This document shows, in pieces, positions 24,999 through 34,094 of a DNA stretch of 63,559 nt; the stretch's first letter is position 1; each line of letters opens with the position of its first letter. This DNA comes from Paracoccaceae bacterium (lineage in GTDB: Bacteria > Pseudomonadota > Alphaproteobacteria > Rhodobacterales > Rhodobacteraceae), in NCBI GenBank assembly GCA_028284605.1, contig JANQRL010000020.1:1-63559 (forward strand). The letters are read 5' to 3'. A program made the translations under genes and the position numbers. The notes beneath the pieces are model-generated. The model had not been told where the DNA came from. It made no database searches and worked only from the letters and a program-made list of their open reading frames with translations.

Positions 24999-27262
24999 GG
25001 CGGGCCCTGGCCCTTGCCGCGACCCTGCTGCCGCTCGCCGTGCTGGCGGAGCCGGTGACGATCCGCAGCGGCGAGCACGACAGGTTCTCCCGGCTCGTGC
25101 TGTCGATCCCGGAAGGTGCGGATTGGCGTCTCGGCCGGGACGGGACCGGTTATGTGCTCGATCTCGGTCGCGCCGACCTGGAGTTCGATCTCGGCGGTAT
25201 CTTCGAGCGGCTTCCCGAAAACCGGATTGCCGATCTCAGCGTTTTGAATGGGCGGCTCCGGTTGGAGCCGGGCTGTCGGTGTCATTCCCGAGCGTTTCTG
25301 TGGCAGTCCGACCGGCTCGTCATCGACTTGATCGACGGCCCGCCGCCCGAGGACTCGGAGTTCGAGGCCGAACTGACCTCCGAGGTTCCGGTCCGGGTCT
25401 CTGCCGAGACGGGATCATCGCAACTGCCCACGGTGTTCCCGCCACCGGCGCGCGACCCCGGGCTTGGCGCGCTTCCCGACCCGATCGAAGACCGATCCCA
25501 GACACAGCCTCAGGGCCCCGACCTGGCGGAGTTCGAGCGTTCGATCGTCGAAAGCCTTGGCCGTGCGGCATCCCAGGGCCTCCTGAGCCCGGCACTCGAT
25601 CGCCCCGATCCGTCTGCGGCGCCCGGCACCGACGCCCGGCCGCCGCCGGAACCGGAGACCGAGGGGCGCCACGCCGGGGAGGCGCCGCCGGAGCCCGATA
25701 TCCCGCACACCCCCGGCCTGACCGCGCGGACCACGAAGGACCTCAGCCGACCGCAAGTGCCCGAGCCGGTAACCGCGGCGGGGCTGACCTGCATCGACGC
25801 CGCGGACGTCGATGTCGCCACCTGGGGCGACGGCCGCCCCTTCCACGATCAGATCGCGCCGATTCGCGCGTCGCTGTCTTCGGAACGCGACAGAATCCTC
25901 CCCGAAGAGGCGCTCCGCCTGGCACGTCTCTACGTCCATTTCGGCTTTGGCCGGGAGGCGCTTGAGGCGCTGCGTCTGAGCCAGGGGCGATCGCACGCGC
26001 ACGACGTTCTGCACGCCCTGTCCCACATCGTCGACGGGCAACCGGCGCCGACCCGGATCTTCGCCGGGCAGATCGATTGCCCGACCGACGTCGCGCTCTG
26101 GGCTCTGCTGGCGGAGCCGGAACTCGAGAGCGGCGCCGGTGTCAGCGCACCGCGCATCCTGCAATCTCTGCGCCGCCTGCCGCCTGCGCTGCGCGGTCAT
26201 CTCGGAACCGAGGTTGCGGCGCGCTTTGCCGGAATCGGTGAGGATGGAACCGCAGAGACCGCGCTGGCCATCGCCCGACAGGGCTACACGGTGGACCAGA
26301 CCGGAACCGGTCTCGTCGCCGCCGATGTCGAGGCGCGGCGCGGGGAGATCGACGCCGCCCTGGAGACCCTCGGTGACCTCGCCGGCGCCGACCCGCGGAT
26401 GCCGCCGGAGCGCCTCGTCGGGCTGATCGACTTGATGATCGAAGAGGGGCGCCCGGTGCCGCCCGACCTTCTGACGCTTGCCGCAGCGCACCGCTTCGAG
26501 TCCAAAGACAGCCCCGTCGCCGAAGCTCTGCTCTCCGCCGAGATCCGCGCATTGGTTGCCGCCGGACGCTACGAAGACGGCTTGGCGCTGATCGACGCCG
26601 AAGGCCGGGACCTGCCAGCGGAGCTACGGTCCGACCATGCCACACAGGCGATCATCGCGCTTTCCGACAATGCCGAGGAGGGCCGGTTCCTGTCGGTTGT
26701 GTTTTCCGGGTCCCTGCCGGTCGAGCTGAGCGACCGGGCGGAGAACGCCCTCGCCCGGCGCCTGCTGGCCCTCGGTTTTGCCGAGGTCGCGCGGGCCAGG
26801 CTAGCTGGTCCTGCCCGCCACGAGGCGGCGCGGGAGCGGCGCTATCTGCGCGCCGAGATTGCGATCGCCCTCGCCGAGCCCGGAGCCGGCCTTCGCGCCC
26901 TGCGCGGTATGACCGACGATCGCGCGCTGGCCCTGGTTGCCCGCGCCCATGCTCTTGAAGGGGATCATCTCGCAGCGCTCGGGGCCGCCGGCGCGCGGCC
27001 GGATCGCCCCATTGCACCGGAGACCGCCTGGCGCGCCGGTGCCTGGCTGCGGCTCCACAACAGCAGTGATCCGCTGCTGCGTACTGTCGCGGAGAGACGC
27101 GACGCGCCGGCCCGACCCGGACCCGCGCCCGAGACGCTCGCCGAAAGCCAGGCGCTCCTCGACGAGGCGGACCGCACCCGCGCTCTCGTCAAGGAACTTC
27201 TGACACGGTTTGCGGTCGAGAGTACCACCACCACGCTGACCGAGGCTGCGGCACCGAATTGA
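24995..27262 (+). CDS. Large periplasmic protein coupled to motA, AMIN-like N-terminus and helical repeats (possible MotC analogue)
   Basis: I do not recognise a named family. The 755-residue precursor has a signal peptide (MRRALALAATLLPLAVLA). Residues 19-115 look like a beta-rich AMIN-like domain: VTIRSGEHDRFSRLVLSIPE near the start and QSDRLVIDLIDGPPP at the end, with a Cys pair in GCRCHSR. A Pro-rich linker (about 120-260) follows, then Ala/Leu-rich helical repeats to the end. It overlaps motA by 4 nt, so the two are coupled. In Sinorhizobium a periplasmic MotC works with the stator and needs MotE as chaperone; motE is two genes upstream here. A stator or peptidoglycan partner role is inferred. 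Confidence 0.75.
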   Translation: MRRALALAATLLPLAVLAEPVTIRSGEHDRFSRLVLSIPEGADWRLGRDGTGYVLDLGRADLEFDLGGIFERLPENRIADLSVLNGRLRLEPGCRCHSRAFLWQSDRLVIDLIDGPPPEDSEFEAELTSEVPVRVSAETGSSQLPTVFPPPARDPGLGALPDPIEDRSQTQPQGPDLAEFERSIVESLGRAASQGLLSPALDRPDPSAAPGTDARPPPEPETEGRHAGEAPPEPDIPHTPGLTARTTKDLSRPQVPEPVTAAGLTCIDAADVDVATWGDGRPFHDQIAPIRASLSSERDRILPEEALRLARLYVHFGFGREALEALRLSQGRSHAHDVLHALSHIVDGQPAPTRIFAGQIDCPTDVALWALLAEPELESGAGVSAPRILQSLRRLPPALRGHLGTEVAARFAGIGEDGTAETALAIARQGYTVDQTGTGLVAADVEARRGEIDAALETLGDLAGADPRMPPERLVGLIDLMIEEGRPVPPDLLTLAAAHRFESKDSPVAEALLSAEIRALVAAGRYEDGLALIDAEGRDLPAELRSDHATQAIIALSDNAEEGRFLSVVFSGSLPVELSDRAENALARRLLALGFAEVARARLAGPARHEAARERRYLRAEIAIALAEPGAGLRALRGMTDDRALALVARAHALEGDHLAALGAAGARPDRPIAPETAWRAGAWLRLHNSSDPLLRTVAERRDAPARPGPAPETLAESQALLDEADRTRALVKELLTRFAVESTTTTLTEAAAPN

Positions 27263-27359
27263 TCACGGCCTCTCCGAACCGCCTCTTCGGGGTCGACCGG
27301 AAAGGGAATCTCAAGACACCCCCCCTAGGCTCCGCCGAACGCAGCAGAAGGCGCATTTG

Positions 27360-28076
27360 ATGAGGACCTTTCGACGCGGCCTGCCGGCCGGCGGAAAGCT
27401 GGCACGCGCGGCGATCACGTTGTTCTGGCTGACCGTCTCGGGCGTAGCCTTTGCCTCGCCGGCCGATATCTGCCTGCGCGCCGCAGCGGCCGCCGCCGAG
27501 CGGAGCGGGGTGCCCTACGATGTCCTGGTCGCGATAGCCTTGACCGAGACCGGCCGCGCTGAAGGCGGCCGCCTGCGCCCCTGGCCCTGGGCCGTCAATA
27601 TGCAGGGGACCGGGCGCTGGTTCCCGGATCGGGCGGAGGCGATCGCCTTTGCTCACCGGCACCATCGTGCCGGAGCGCGCAACTTCGATATCGGCTGTTT
27701 CCAGCTCAACTATCGATGGCACCGGGAGAACTTCGCGTCTCTCGAAGAGATGTTCGAGCCGCGTGCAAACGCCTTCTACGCCGCCTCTTTCTTGCGCCGC
27801 CTCCATGCCGAGACCGGCGATTGGTCGGCAGCGGCGGGCGCCTATCATTCGCGTACGCCGCACCACGCCGCCCGATACCGGACCCGATTTGGCGAGATGC
27901 GCACGATCGCGCGGAACATGGATGCGGTGCGCCCGGCGCGGACCGTTGATGTCGGACAATCCCTGCCCGCCGGTCCCCTACGGCCCCCTCTCCTGCGGAC
28001 CGCGAGGCCGCTCTTCGACACGCGCTCGGGCGCCGGGGCCGCGATGGGCTCTCTCGTGCCACTGGCGGGAGGTTGA
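27360..28076 (+). CDS. Lytic transglycosylase (SLT domain), probably flagellar (SltF-like)
   Basis: The 238-residue precursor has a signal peptide (ending VSGVAFAS) and an SLT domain: SGVPYDVLVAIALTETGRAE holds the catalytic Glu, NFDIGCFQLNYRWH and AYHSRTPHHAARYR match the G-x-x-Q-(L/I) and AYN-type motifs. It would cut peptidoglycan so that the rod can pass. FlgJ of this cluster (43361-43645) lacks a muramidase domain, so a separate enzyme is needed, as with SltF in Rhodobacter sphaeroides. The ATG at 27360 is used (a TTG lies just before). It stands 3 nt upstream of flhA. Confidence 0.85.
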   Translation: MRTFRRGLPAGGKLARAAITLFWLTVSGVAFASPADICLRAAAAAAERSGVPYDVLVAIALTETGRAEGGRLRPWPWAVNMQGTGRWFPDRAEAIAFAHRHHRAGARNFDIGCFQLNYRWHRENFASLEEMFEPRANAFYAASFLRRLHAETGDWSAAAGAYHSRTPHHAARYRTRFGEMRTIARNMDAVRPARTVDVGQSLPAGPLRPPLLRTARPLFDTRSGAGAAMGSLVPLAGG

Positions 28077-28079
28077 TCC

Positions 28080-30173
28080 GTGCCGCGCTTTACCTTCGCC
28101 TCGCTCTTCCAGCCGACGATCCTGCTCGCCCTCGCGCTGATGGCGGTGATCGTGATGATGATCCTGCCGATGCCGGCCTGGGTCCTCGATATCGGCCTCG
28201 CGGCCTCCTTCGCGCTGGCGATCCTGATCTTCACCGTAACGCTCTTCATCGAACGCCCGCTGGATTTTTCCGCCTTTCCCACCGTCCTGCTCGCCTCGCT
28301 GGTCCTGCGCCTGTCGCTCAACGTCTCCTCGACCAAGCTGATCATCGGCGAGGGCCACACCGGCACCGATGCCGCCGGCGACGTGATCGAGGGTTTCGCC
28401 AGTTTCGTCATGGGTGGCAGCGTGGTGCTCGGTCTCGTCGTGTTCTGCGTCCTGCTGATCGTGAATTTCGTCGTCATCAACAAGGGCGCGACCCGCATGG
28501 CCGAGGTCGGCGCGCGCTTCGCGCTCGACGGGATGCCCGGCAAGCAGCTGGCCATCGACAGCGACATGAGCGCCGGCGCGATCGACCATGCCGAGGCCAG
28601 GGCGCGGCGCGAGACCGAACAGGCGGAAACGACGTTCTTCGGTTCGCTCGACGGTGCCTCGAAATTCGTCAAGGGCGATGCGATCGCTGGCCTGCTGATC
28701 ACCGCACTCAACCTGGTGATGGGCCTGATCATCGGCATCGCGATGCATGACATGCCGCTCGCCCGCGCGTTCGAGACCTATGCGATCCTGACCGTGGGGG
28801 ACGGACTGGTCAGCCAGATCCCGGCAGTGATCATCTCGATTGCCTCGGCCCTGCTGCTCGCCCGGGGGGGTGCAACCGGAGCGACCGACGCAGCGATTGC
28901 CGGCCAGCTCGGACGCCACCCAGCGGCGCTCGGCGCGGTCGCGATGCTCATGGGGCTCTTCGCGCTCGTCCCGGGCCTGCCCTTCTTGCCCTTCATCATC
29001 GGGGCCTGCGCGCTCGGTGCATGGGCGGCGCTCGTGGCCCGCAGCCACCGCGCCGCCGAGGCCGAAGCACAGCGGGGCGCCACGGAGAATGTCCAGCCCG
29101 CGCCGAAAGCCTCGCTTGGCGACCTGCTCGATCTTGACGACATCCATGTGGAGTTTGCGCCCGATCTCGTCGACATGGTGCTCGATCCCGGCACCGGTCT
29201 CGACGCCCGAATCGCAAACATGCGCAATCATGTCGCGACCGAGTTCGGCATCCTGCTTCCTGAGATCCGGCTCACCGACAACGCCGCCTTGCCGGCGGGG
29301 CAATACGCGATCAAGGTGCAGGGGGTGGAGCAGGTCCGCGACCGGCTCCAGAGCGGGAAGGTGCTCGCGCTGCTCTCCGGACAGGCGGACCCACCGGTGT
29401 CGGGTGAGGACGTGGCGGAGCCGGTCTATGGTGCGCCCGCCCGCTGGATCGAGCCCGGTGAGCAGGAGCGTGCGGCAGGCGGCGGACTGACGACGGTGAT
29501 GCCGGCGGAGGTGCTCGCCACACACCTCCTGGAAGTGGTCAAACGCAACTTCCCGCGGCTCCTGACGCTCAAGGCCCTGCGCCGCCTGCTCGACGAAATG
29601 GCCAACCTCACAGATACGACACGCGCCGAGGCGAACCGCAAGATGATCGACGAGCTGATCCCCGACAAGGTGCCGGTCGACCTGCTCCTTTCCGTGCTCC
29701 GCCTGCTCCTGGAGGAGCGGGTGTCGATCCGAAACCTGCCCCTGATCCTCGAAGCCGTCGCCGAAGGGCGGCAGGTCCATTCGACGACCGAAGGGATCGC
29801 CGAACATGTCCGCCAAAGGCTTGGCTTTCAGCTCGTCGCCGCGCTCCGGCGCGAGGACGGAACCATCCCCCTGGTGCAGCTCGCCCCGGAATGGGAGGAG
29901 ACGTTTTCCGCCTACCAGATGGCCGGCGACAAGGGACCCGGTGATGTCGCGCTGCCGCCGGATGAGTTCAACCGCCTCGCCGGATCGATTGCCGAGAAGG
30001 TCGGCAAGGCCGCCGAACAAGGCACCTTTCCGGCGGTCGTCACCACGATGCGGCGGCGCCGGTTCCTGCGCACAGTGATGGCGGCGAAGGGGATCACCAA
30101 TCCGGTCCTCTCCTTCGAGGAGATCGGCCTCGACGCGCGGCCCGCGCTGATCGGCCTGGTGCCGGCGGGATGA
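28080..30173 (+). CDS. flhA: Flagellar export gate protein FlhA
   Basis: FlhA forms the nonameric gate that receives export substrates. The 697-residue protein has eight membrane segments in its first 330 residues, the FHIPEP-family loop GARFALDGMPGKQLAIDSDM after them, and a cytoplasmic domain with PEIRLTDNAALPAGQYAIKV and, later, LLDEMANLTDTTRAEANRKM. It starts with GTG at 28080 behind GGGAGG. It overlaps fliR by 4 nt. Length is normal for the family. Confidence 0.97.
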   Translation: MPRFTFASLFQPTILLALALMAVIVMMILPMPAWVLDIGLAASFALAILIFTVTLFIERPLDFSAFPTVLLASLVLRLSLNVSSTKLIIGEGHTGTDAAGDVIEGFASFVMGGSVVLGLVVFCVLLIVNFVVINKGATRMAEVGARFALDGMPGKQLAIDSDMSAGAIDHAEARARRETEQAETTFFGSLDGASKFVKGDAIAGLLITALNLVMGLIIGIAMHDMPLARAFETYAILTVGDGLVSQIPAVIISIASALLLARGGATGATDAAIAGQLGRHPAALGAVAMLMGLFALVPGLPFLPFIIGACALGAWAALVARSHRAAEAEAQRGATENVQPAPKASLGDLLDLDDIHVEFAPDLVDMVLDPGTGLDARIANMRNHVATEFGILLPEIRLTDNAALPAGQYAIKVQGVEQVRDRLQSGKVLALLSGQADPPVSGEDVAEPVYGAPARWIEPGEQERAAGGGLTTVMPAEVLATHLLEVVKRNFPRLLTLKALRRLLDEMANLTDTTRAEANRKMIDELIPDKVPVDLLLSVLRLLLEERVSIRNLPLILEAVAEGRQVHSTTEGIAEHVRQRLGFQLVAALRREDGTIPLVQLAPEWEETFSAYQMAGDKGPGDVALPPDEFNRLAGSIAEKVGKAAEQGTFPAVVTTMRRRRFLRTVMAAKGITNPVLSFEEIGLDARPALIGLVPAG

Positions 30174-30952
30174 GCGCCGAGCTTGCGGACCTTCTGGGCC
30201 TGGCCGGGGACGCGCTTTGGTCGGGTTTTATCGTCTTCCTGCGGATCGGGGCGATGATGGCGCTGCTGCCGGCTTTCGGCGAACGATCGGTGCCGGTCCG
30301 GGTCCGGCTCGGTCTGACGCTCGCCTTCACGCTGATCGTCTGGCCGGCAGTCGCGCCCGGGGTCGGCGCGCCGCCCGCCACCGCACTCGGCCAGGCCGCG
30401 CTGCTGGGTCCCGAGGTCCTGACCGGGCTCTTCTTCGGCCTGCTGCTGCGGTTCTTCGTCCTCGCGCTCCAGATCGCCGGCACCATCGCGGCGCAATCGG
30501 TGTCGCTGACGCAGATTTTCGGCGGCACCGCCGGCCACGATCCGCAGCCGGCCATCGGCCATGTGCTCACGGTGGCGGCGCTCGCGCTCGCGGCACTCCT
30601 TGGCCTGCATGTCCGGGCCGCGGAATACATGATCCAGTCCTACGCGCTGCTGCCGGCCGGCACCCTGCCGCTGCCCGGCGTTCTGGCCGAGATCGGCGTC
30701 GCCGAGGTCGCGCGAACCTTCGCCATGGCCTTCACGCTGGCCGCGCCCTTCGTCGTGGCCTCGCTGATCTACAATGTCGTGCTCGGCGTCATCAACCGGG
30801 CGATGCCGCAGCTCATGGTCGCCTTCGTCGGCGCGCCGGCGATCACCGCCGGTGGCCTTGCGCTCCTGATGCTCTCGGCGCCGATCCTGCTTTCGGTCTG
30901 GGCCGATGCGCTTGCCGCCTTCATGGCCGATCCGCTCGGGGGCACCCGATGA
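30170..30952 (+). CDS. fliR: Flagellar export channel protein FliR
   Basis: The 260-residue, very hydrophobic protein has about six membrane segments. It contains FIVFLRIGAMMALLPAFGER at the N-terminus and ASLIYNVVLGVINRAMPQLM near the end, both typical of FliR. It joins FliP and FliQ in the export channel. Start and stop overlap the neighbours flhA and flhB (ATGA both times), so the three are translated together. Confidence 0.96.
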   Translation: MSAELADLLGLAGDALWSGFIVFLRIGAMMALLPAFGERSVPVRVRLGLTLAFTLIVWPAVAPGVGAPPATALGQAALLGPEVLTGLFFGLLLRFFVLALQIAGTIAAQSVSLTQIFGGTAGHDPQPAIGHVLTVAALALAALLGLHVRAAEYMIQSYALLPAGTLPLPGVLAEIGVAEVARTFAMAFTLAAPFVVASLIYNVVLGVINRAMPQLMVAFVGAPAITAGGLALLMLSAPILLSVWADALAAFMADPLGGTR

Positions 30953-32031
30953 GCGAGCACGACGACGATACCGACAAGCAACACGAGCCGACCCCGAAGA
31001 AGCTCGAAGAGTCTCGCAAGAAGGGCGACATCCCGCGCTCGGCCGACCTGACGACCGCGGCGGGCTATGGCGGCTTCCTGATCGCCGCGCTGGTCTTCGG
31101 CGCCGCGGCGGTCGAACTCTCCGGCGCCGGGCTGGCGGCGATGATCGCCCAGGCCGACCCGCTCGCGCGCGATATCTTCTCCGGCGGCGGTGCCGCGGCG
31201 CTGCGGCCATTTGCGGCCGAACAGGCCCGGGCCTCGGCGGCCTGGTTTGCGGTGCCGGCCGTGCTGGCGCTCCTTGCGGTGATCGCCCAGCGCGGCCTGG
31301 TCTTTGCGCCGTCGAAACTGGTCCCGAAACTCTCCCGCATCTCGCCCATTGAGACGGCGAAGCAGAAATTCGGTCGCAACGGGTTCTTCGAGTTCTTCAA
31401 GAGTTTCGCGAAGCTCTCGATCTATTCCGTGATCCTCGGCTTTTATCTTCTGGCACAATTGCCACGCATCCTCGGCACGCTGCATCTCGACCCGGGGCCG
31501 GTGGCGGCAGAGATGGCGCGGCTCACCGTCGGCCTCCTCCTTCTGGTGCTGGTGGTGGCGGCAATACTCGGCGCGGTGGACTGGATCTGGCAGAGCGCCG
31601 AGCATGTCCGAAAGAACCGAATGTCACGCAAGGAACTGATGGACGAACTCAAGCAGTCCGAGGGCGATCCGGCAATGAAGCAGCAGCGCCGGCAGAAGGC
31701 CGTGGACATTGCGACGAACCGGATGCTGACCGATGTCCCCACGGCGGATGTGGTGATCGTCAACCCGACGCATTATGCGGTCGCACTGAAATGGAACCGG
31801 CTCTCCGGCCGGGCACCGATCTGCGTCGCAAAGGGTGTCGACGAGGTCGCCCGCCGCATCCGCGAGGTCGCGATCGAGCACGCCGTGCCGATCCATTCCG
31901 ACCCGCCGACCGCCCGGGCGCTCCATGCCGGGGTGGAGATCGGCGGCGAGATTCGGCCCGAGAGCTACCGCGCCGTCGCCGCCGCGATCCGCTTCGCCGA
32001 GCGCATCCGGCAGAAGGCCCGCGGCGCGTGA
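30949..32031 (+). CDS. flhB: Flagellar export switch protein FlhB
   Basis: FlhB sets the switch from hook to filament export by self-cleavage. The 360-residue protein opens with EPTPKKLEESRKKGDIPRSA, the family signature, has four membrane segments (about 40-210), and carries the autocleavage motif NPTH at residues 272-275 followed by YAVALKW. The C-terminal cytoplasmic domain is complete. The ATG at 30949 overlaps the fliR stop, and the gene end overlaps the next small gene. FliK (43759) is the ruler that acts on it. Confidence 0.97.
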   Translation: MSEHDDDTDKQHEPTPKKLEESRKKGDIPRSADLTTAAGYGGFLIAALVFGAAAVELSGAGLAAMIAQADPLARDIFSGGGAAALRPFAAEQARASAAWFAVPAVLALLAVIAQRGLVFAPSKLVPKLSRISPIETAKQKFGRNGFFEFFKSFAKLSIYSVILGFYLLAQLPRILGTLHLDPGPVAAEMARLTVGLLLLVLVVAAILGAVDWIWQSAEHVRKNRMSRKELMDELKQSEGDPAMKQQRRQKAVDIATNRMLTDVPTADVVIVNPTHYAVALKWNRLSGRAPICVAKGVDEVARRIREVAIEHAVPIHSDPPTARALHAGVEIGGEIRPESYRAVAAAIRFAERIRQKARGA

Positions 32032-32423
32032 GCCGGCACCCGGCCCGGCTCGCGGCGCTCGCCCGGCTCACCGCCACCGTCGCCCGGGCCGAAGAGGCAC
32101 GGATGACGGCGCTGGCGCTGGAGGAACGGGGGCTGCGCGAAAGGTTCGCCGCACTCGACACCGCCCGATCCGCCCGCGCCCGAACCCGACCGGAAGACGG
32201 CGACCCCGCGCTCCTCGCCGGCGCCGATCCGGCCTGGCATCGCTGGATCGACGGCCGCAAGACGGCGATCAACGGGGAGATCGCTCAGCTTCGCGTGACG
32301 CAGGCGGAACTGCGGGAGAGCCTGTCCCGCGCCATCGGGCGGCGGGAGGTTGCAGAAGAGCTTGTCCAGCGGGACCTAGCGGCCCGCCGACAGGCGCGCG
32401 CGCGCCGCGATCAGACGTCCTGA
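32028..32423 (+). CDS. Small coiled-coil protein, FliJ-like by position
   Basis: The 131-residue product is almost entirely helical and charged (Ala/Arg/Glu-rich; LARLTATVARAEEARMTALA, IAQLRVTQAELRESLSRAIG). It starts with GTG at 32028 overlapping the flhB stop by 4 nt. FliJ is a two-helix coiled coil of 130-150 residues that links FliI to FlhA and varies greatly in sequence. No other FliJ is visible in the cluster, so this is the best candidate. It could also be an unrelated small flagellar coiled coil. Its 3' end overlaps the convergent fliL copy by 13 nt. Confidence 0.65.
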   Translation: MSRHPARLAALARLTATVARAEEARMTALALEERGLRERFAALDTARSARARTRPEDGDPALLAGADPAWHRWIDGRKTAINGEIAQLRVTQAELRESLSRAIGRREVAEELVQRDLAARRQARARRDQTS

Positions 32424-32926
32424 CGGACGATATCGACGATCAAGACGTCGGTGACGAGCGTGCCGAGTGTCTGTTGCGCCCGCTCCCGCAGGGCATCGCG
32501 CAGACCGCGCAGATTGGCACTCGACGTGAACGCCCCGCTGAACCCGCCGCCATTGGCATGGTCGAAGAGCACTTCGAGAAAGGCGTCGCGAATCCGCGGC
32601 TCCTGGGAATAGACGTCCTGCTGGCTGCCGCTGAGAACCTCGAGGCTGAGCGACAGAACGACCAGCGACCCCACCGCCCCATCCTCGACCACCGGGATCA
32701 CGAACTGGTTGTTCAGCCGTGCGAATTCCCGGCCATCGGGAAGGGCGGGATCCGCCGCGTCGCTCTCGGCGTCCGGCAGGGCGGCCGAAACCCCCTCGGC
32801 GCAGGCGCAAGTCCCCTCGTCCGCCGCCATCTCCGGCTCGGGCTCGGGCATCAGAAAGAGCCCGGCGCCGACACCGCCGCCGAGACCGACCAGGCCAAGG
32901 ATCAGGGGCAGGAGGAGTTTCTTCAT
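32411..32926 (-). CDS. FliL-family protein, second copy
   Basis: The 171-residue protein has one N-terminal membrane segment (KLLLPLILGLVGLGGGVGAG), a short acidic linker with a CAC motif, and a FliL domain: LNNQFVIPVVEDGAVGSLVV, LSLSLEV, then a final strand TDVLIVDIVRQDV. It sits directly after flgH, as fliL does in rhizobial clusters, whereas the copy at 22606 is in the motor operon. Having two diverged FliL proteins suggests division of labour at the stator. The ATG at 32926 is used; the frame extends further upstream but into flgH. Confidence 0.85.
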   Translation of the reverse strand: MKKLLLPLILGLVGLGGGVGAGLFLMPEPEPEMAADEGTCACAEGVSAALPDAESDAADPALPDGREFARLNNQFVIPVVEDGAVGSLVVLSLSLEVLSGSQQDVYSQEPRIRDAFLEVLFDHANGGGFSGAFTSSANLRGLRDALRERAQQTLGTLVTDVLIVDIVRQDV

Positions 32927-32933
32927 CGCGGCC

Positions 32934-33665
32934 TCAGAAGGGGAGAACCGCGTCGGCGATCTGCTGACCATAGCGCGGTTGCTGCATGTCGGTGATCTGC
33001 CCGCGGCCGCCATAGGAGATGCGGGCCGAGGCGATCTTGTCATAGGTGATCTCGTTCTGGCGGCTGATATCCTCGGGCCGCACAAACCCGGTGACCAGAA
33101 GCTCGCGCAGCTCGAAATTCACCCGCACCTCCTGGCTCCCGGCAATCGACAGCACGCCGTTCGGCAACACCTGCACCACGGTCGCGGCCACCCGCAAGGT
33201 CAGCTTCTCGTTGCGCCGGACCGACCCGTCGCCTTCGGAACTGCTCGACCCGGAAAGCTGAACCGCGGGGTCGAGCGTGGCTCCTTCCGGCAGGCGCTCG
33301 TTGAGCCGCTGCGGGAGGCCGAAGAGGGAGGGCACCGCCATCTGCTCCGACCCCGAGCGGGATCGCGAGCTGGAATTGGAGATCTCCGCCCGGTCGTCGA
33401 TCTCGATCACCACGGTGAGGATATCGCCTTGGAGCGAGGCGCGCCGGTCGCCGAGGAGCGAGCCGCGATCCCCGGCCCAGAGCGAGGCGCCGGGAGCCGG
33501 CGCGAAGCGGGCCTGTGTTGCCGAGACAGGCATCCCGTCCGCCATCATTATCGCGGCATGCTCGGCGCTCGCCTGAGGCGCAGTGAAATCCGGCACCTGG
33601 CCGATCGGGCCCGTGCGACCGCAGGCAGTGAGCGCGAGAAGAAGGACGAGGACGCCGAGGCGCAT
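32934..33665 (-). CDS. flgH: Flagellar L-ring lipoprotein FlgH
   Basis: FlgH forms the outer-membrane L ring. The 243-residue precursor has a lipoprotein signal with lipobox LTAC at residues 12-15. It contains SLWAGDRGSLLGDRRASLQG and DILTVVIEIDD, the family core, and ends with QQPRYGQQIADAVLPF. It lies 12 nt after flgA and 7 nt before the fliL copy. Confidence 0.95.
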   Translation of the reverse strand: MRLGVLVLLLALTACGRTGPIGQVPDFTAPQASAEHAAIMMADGMPVSATQARFAPAPGASLWAGDRGSLLGDRRASLQGDILTVVIEIDDRAEISNSSSRSRSGSEQMAVPSLFGLPQRLNERLPEGATLDPAVQLSGSSSSEGDGSVRRNEKLTLRVAATVVQVLPNGVLSIAGSQEVRVNFELRELLVTGFVRPEDISRQNEITYDKIASARISYGGRGQITDMQQPRYGQQIADAVLPF

Positions 33666-33677
33666 GGGCAGGACCTC

Positions 33678-34094
33678 CTAGGGACGGACAAAGGCCGCGC
33701 CATCGGGCGCGATGGTGGCGGTAACGGTGGTGCGCGAGGCGAGGTTCATCACCCGGATCACATCGCCCGGTCCGGCGCGATCCAGCGCGCGGCCCTCGGT
33801 GCGGATCATCAGCCCGCCCTGGGCATAGACCAGAGGCACAATGGCATTGCGGTCGACAATGGCGGGCGGACCGACATCGCCCGGCCGCACCGGCCGCCCG
33901 GCATAGAGCGCGATGCGGGCCTCCTGCCCCACGACCAGTGCCGGATCGGAGATCCCCCCGGTGATGACGACGTCGCGGATCAGCACATCGTCGGGGCCGA
34001 CGATCTCCTGCGCGCGGATCGTGCGGGCGGCGACGACGGTCTCGGCCAGGGCCGGCGCGCCGGCAAGAATCAGGAGCAGAGCAAGACGGATCAT
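33678..34094 (-). CDS. flgA: P-ring assembly chaperone FlgA
   Basis: The 138-residue precursor has a signal peptide (MIRLALLLILAGAPALA) and one SAF-type domain: AARTIRAQEIVGPDDVLIRD, then GRPVRPGDVGPPAIVDRNAI and VIRVMNLASRTTVTATI. FlgA escorts FlgI in the periplasm. This is the short alphaproteobacterial form. It overlaps flgG by 4 nt. Confidence 0.93.
   Translation of the reverse strand: MIRLALLLILAGAPALAETVVAARTIRAQEIVGPDDVLIRDVVITGGISDPALVVGQEARIALYAGRPVRPGDVGPPAIVDRNAIVPLVYAQGGLMIRTEGRALDRAGPGDVIRVMNLASRTTVTATIAPDGAAFVRP

Noticed and set aside
27978-30020. 680-codon open frame antisense to flhA
   Set aside because: FlhA is certain on the plus strand; the antisense product has no domain and extreme Asp/Arg/Gly content.
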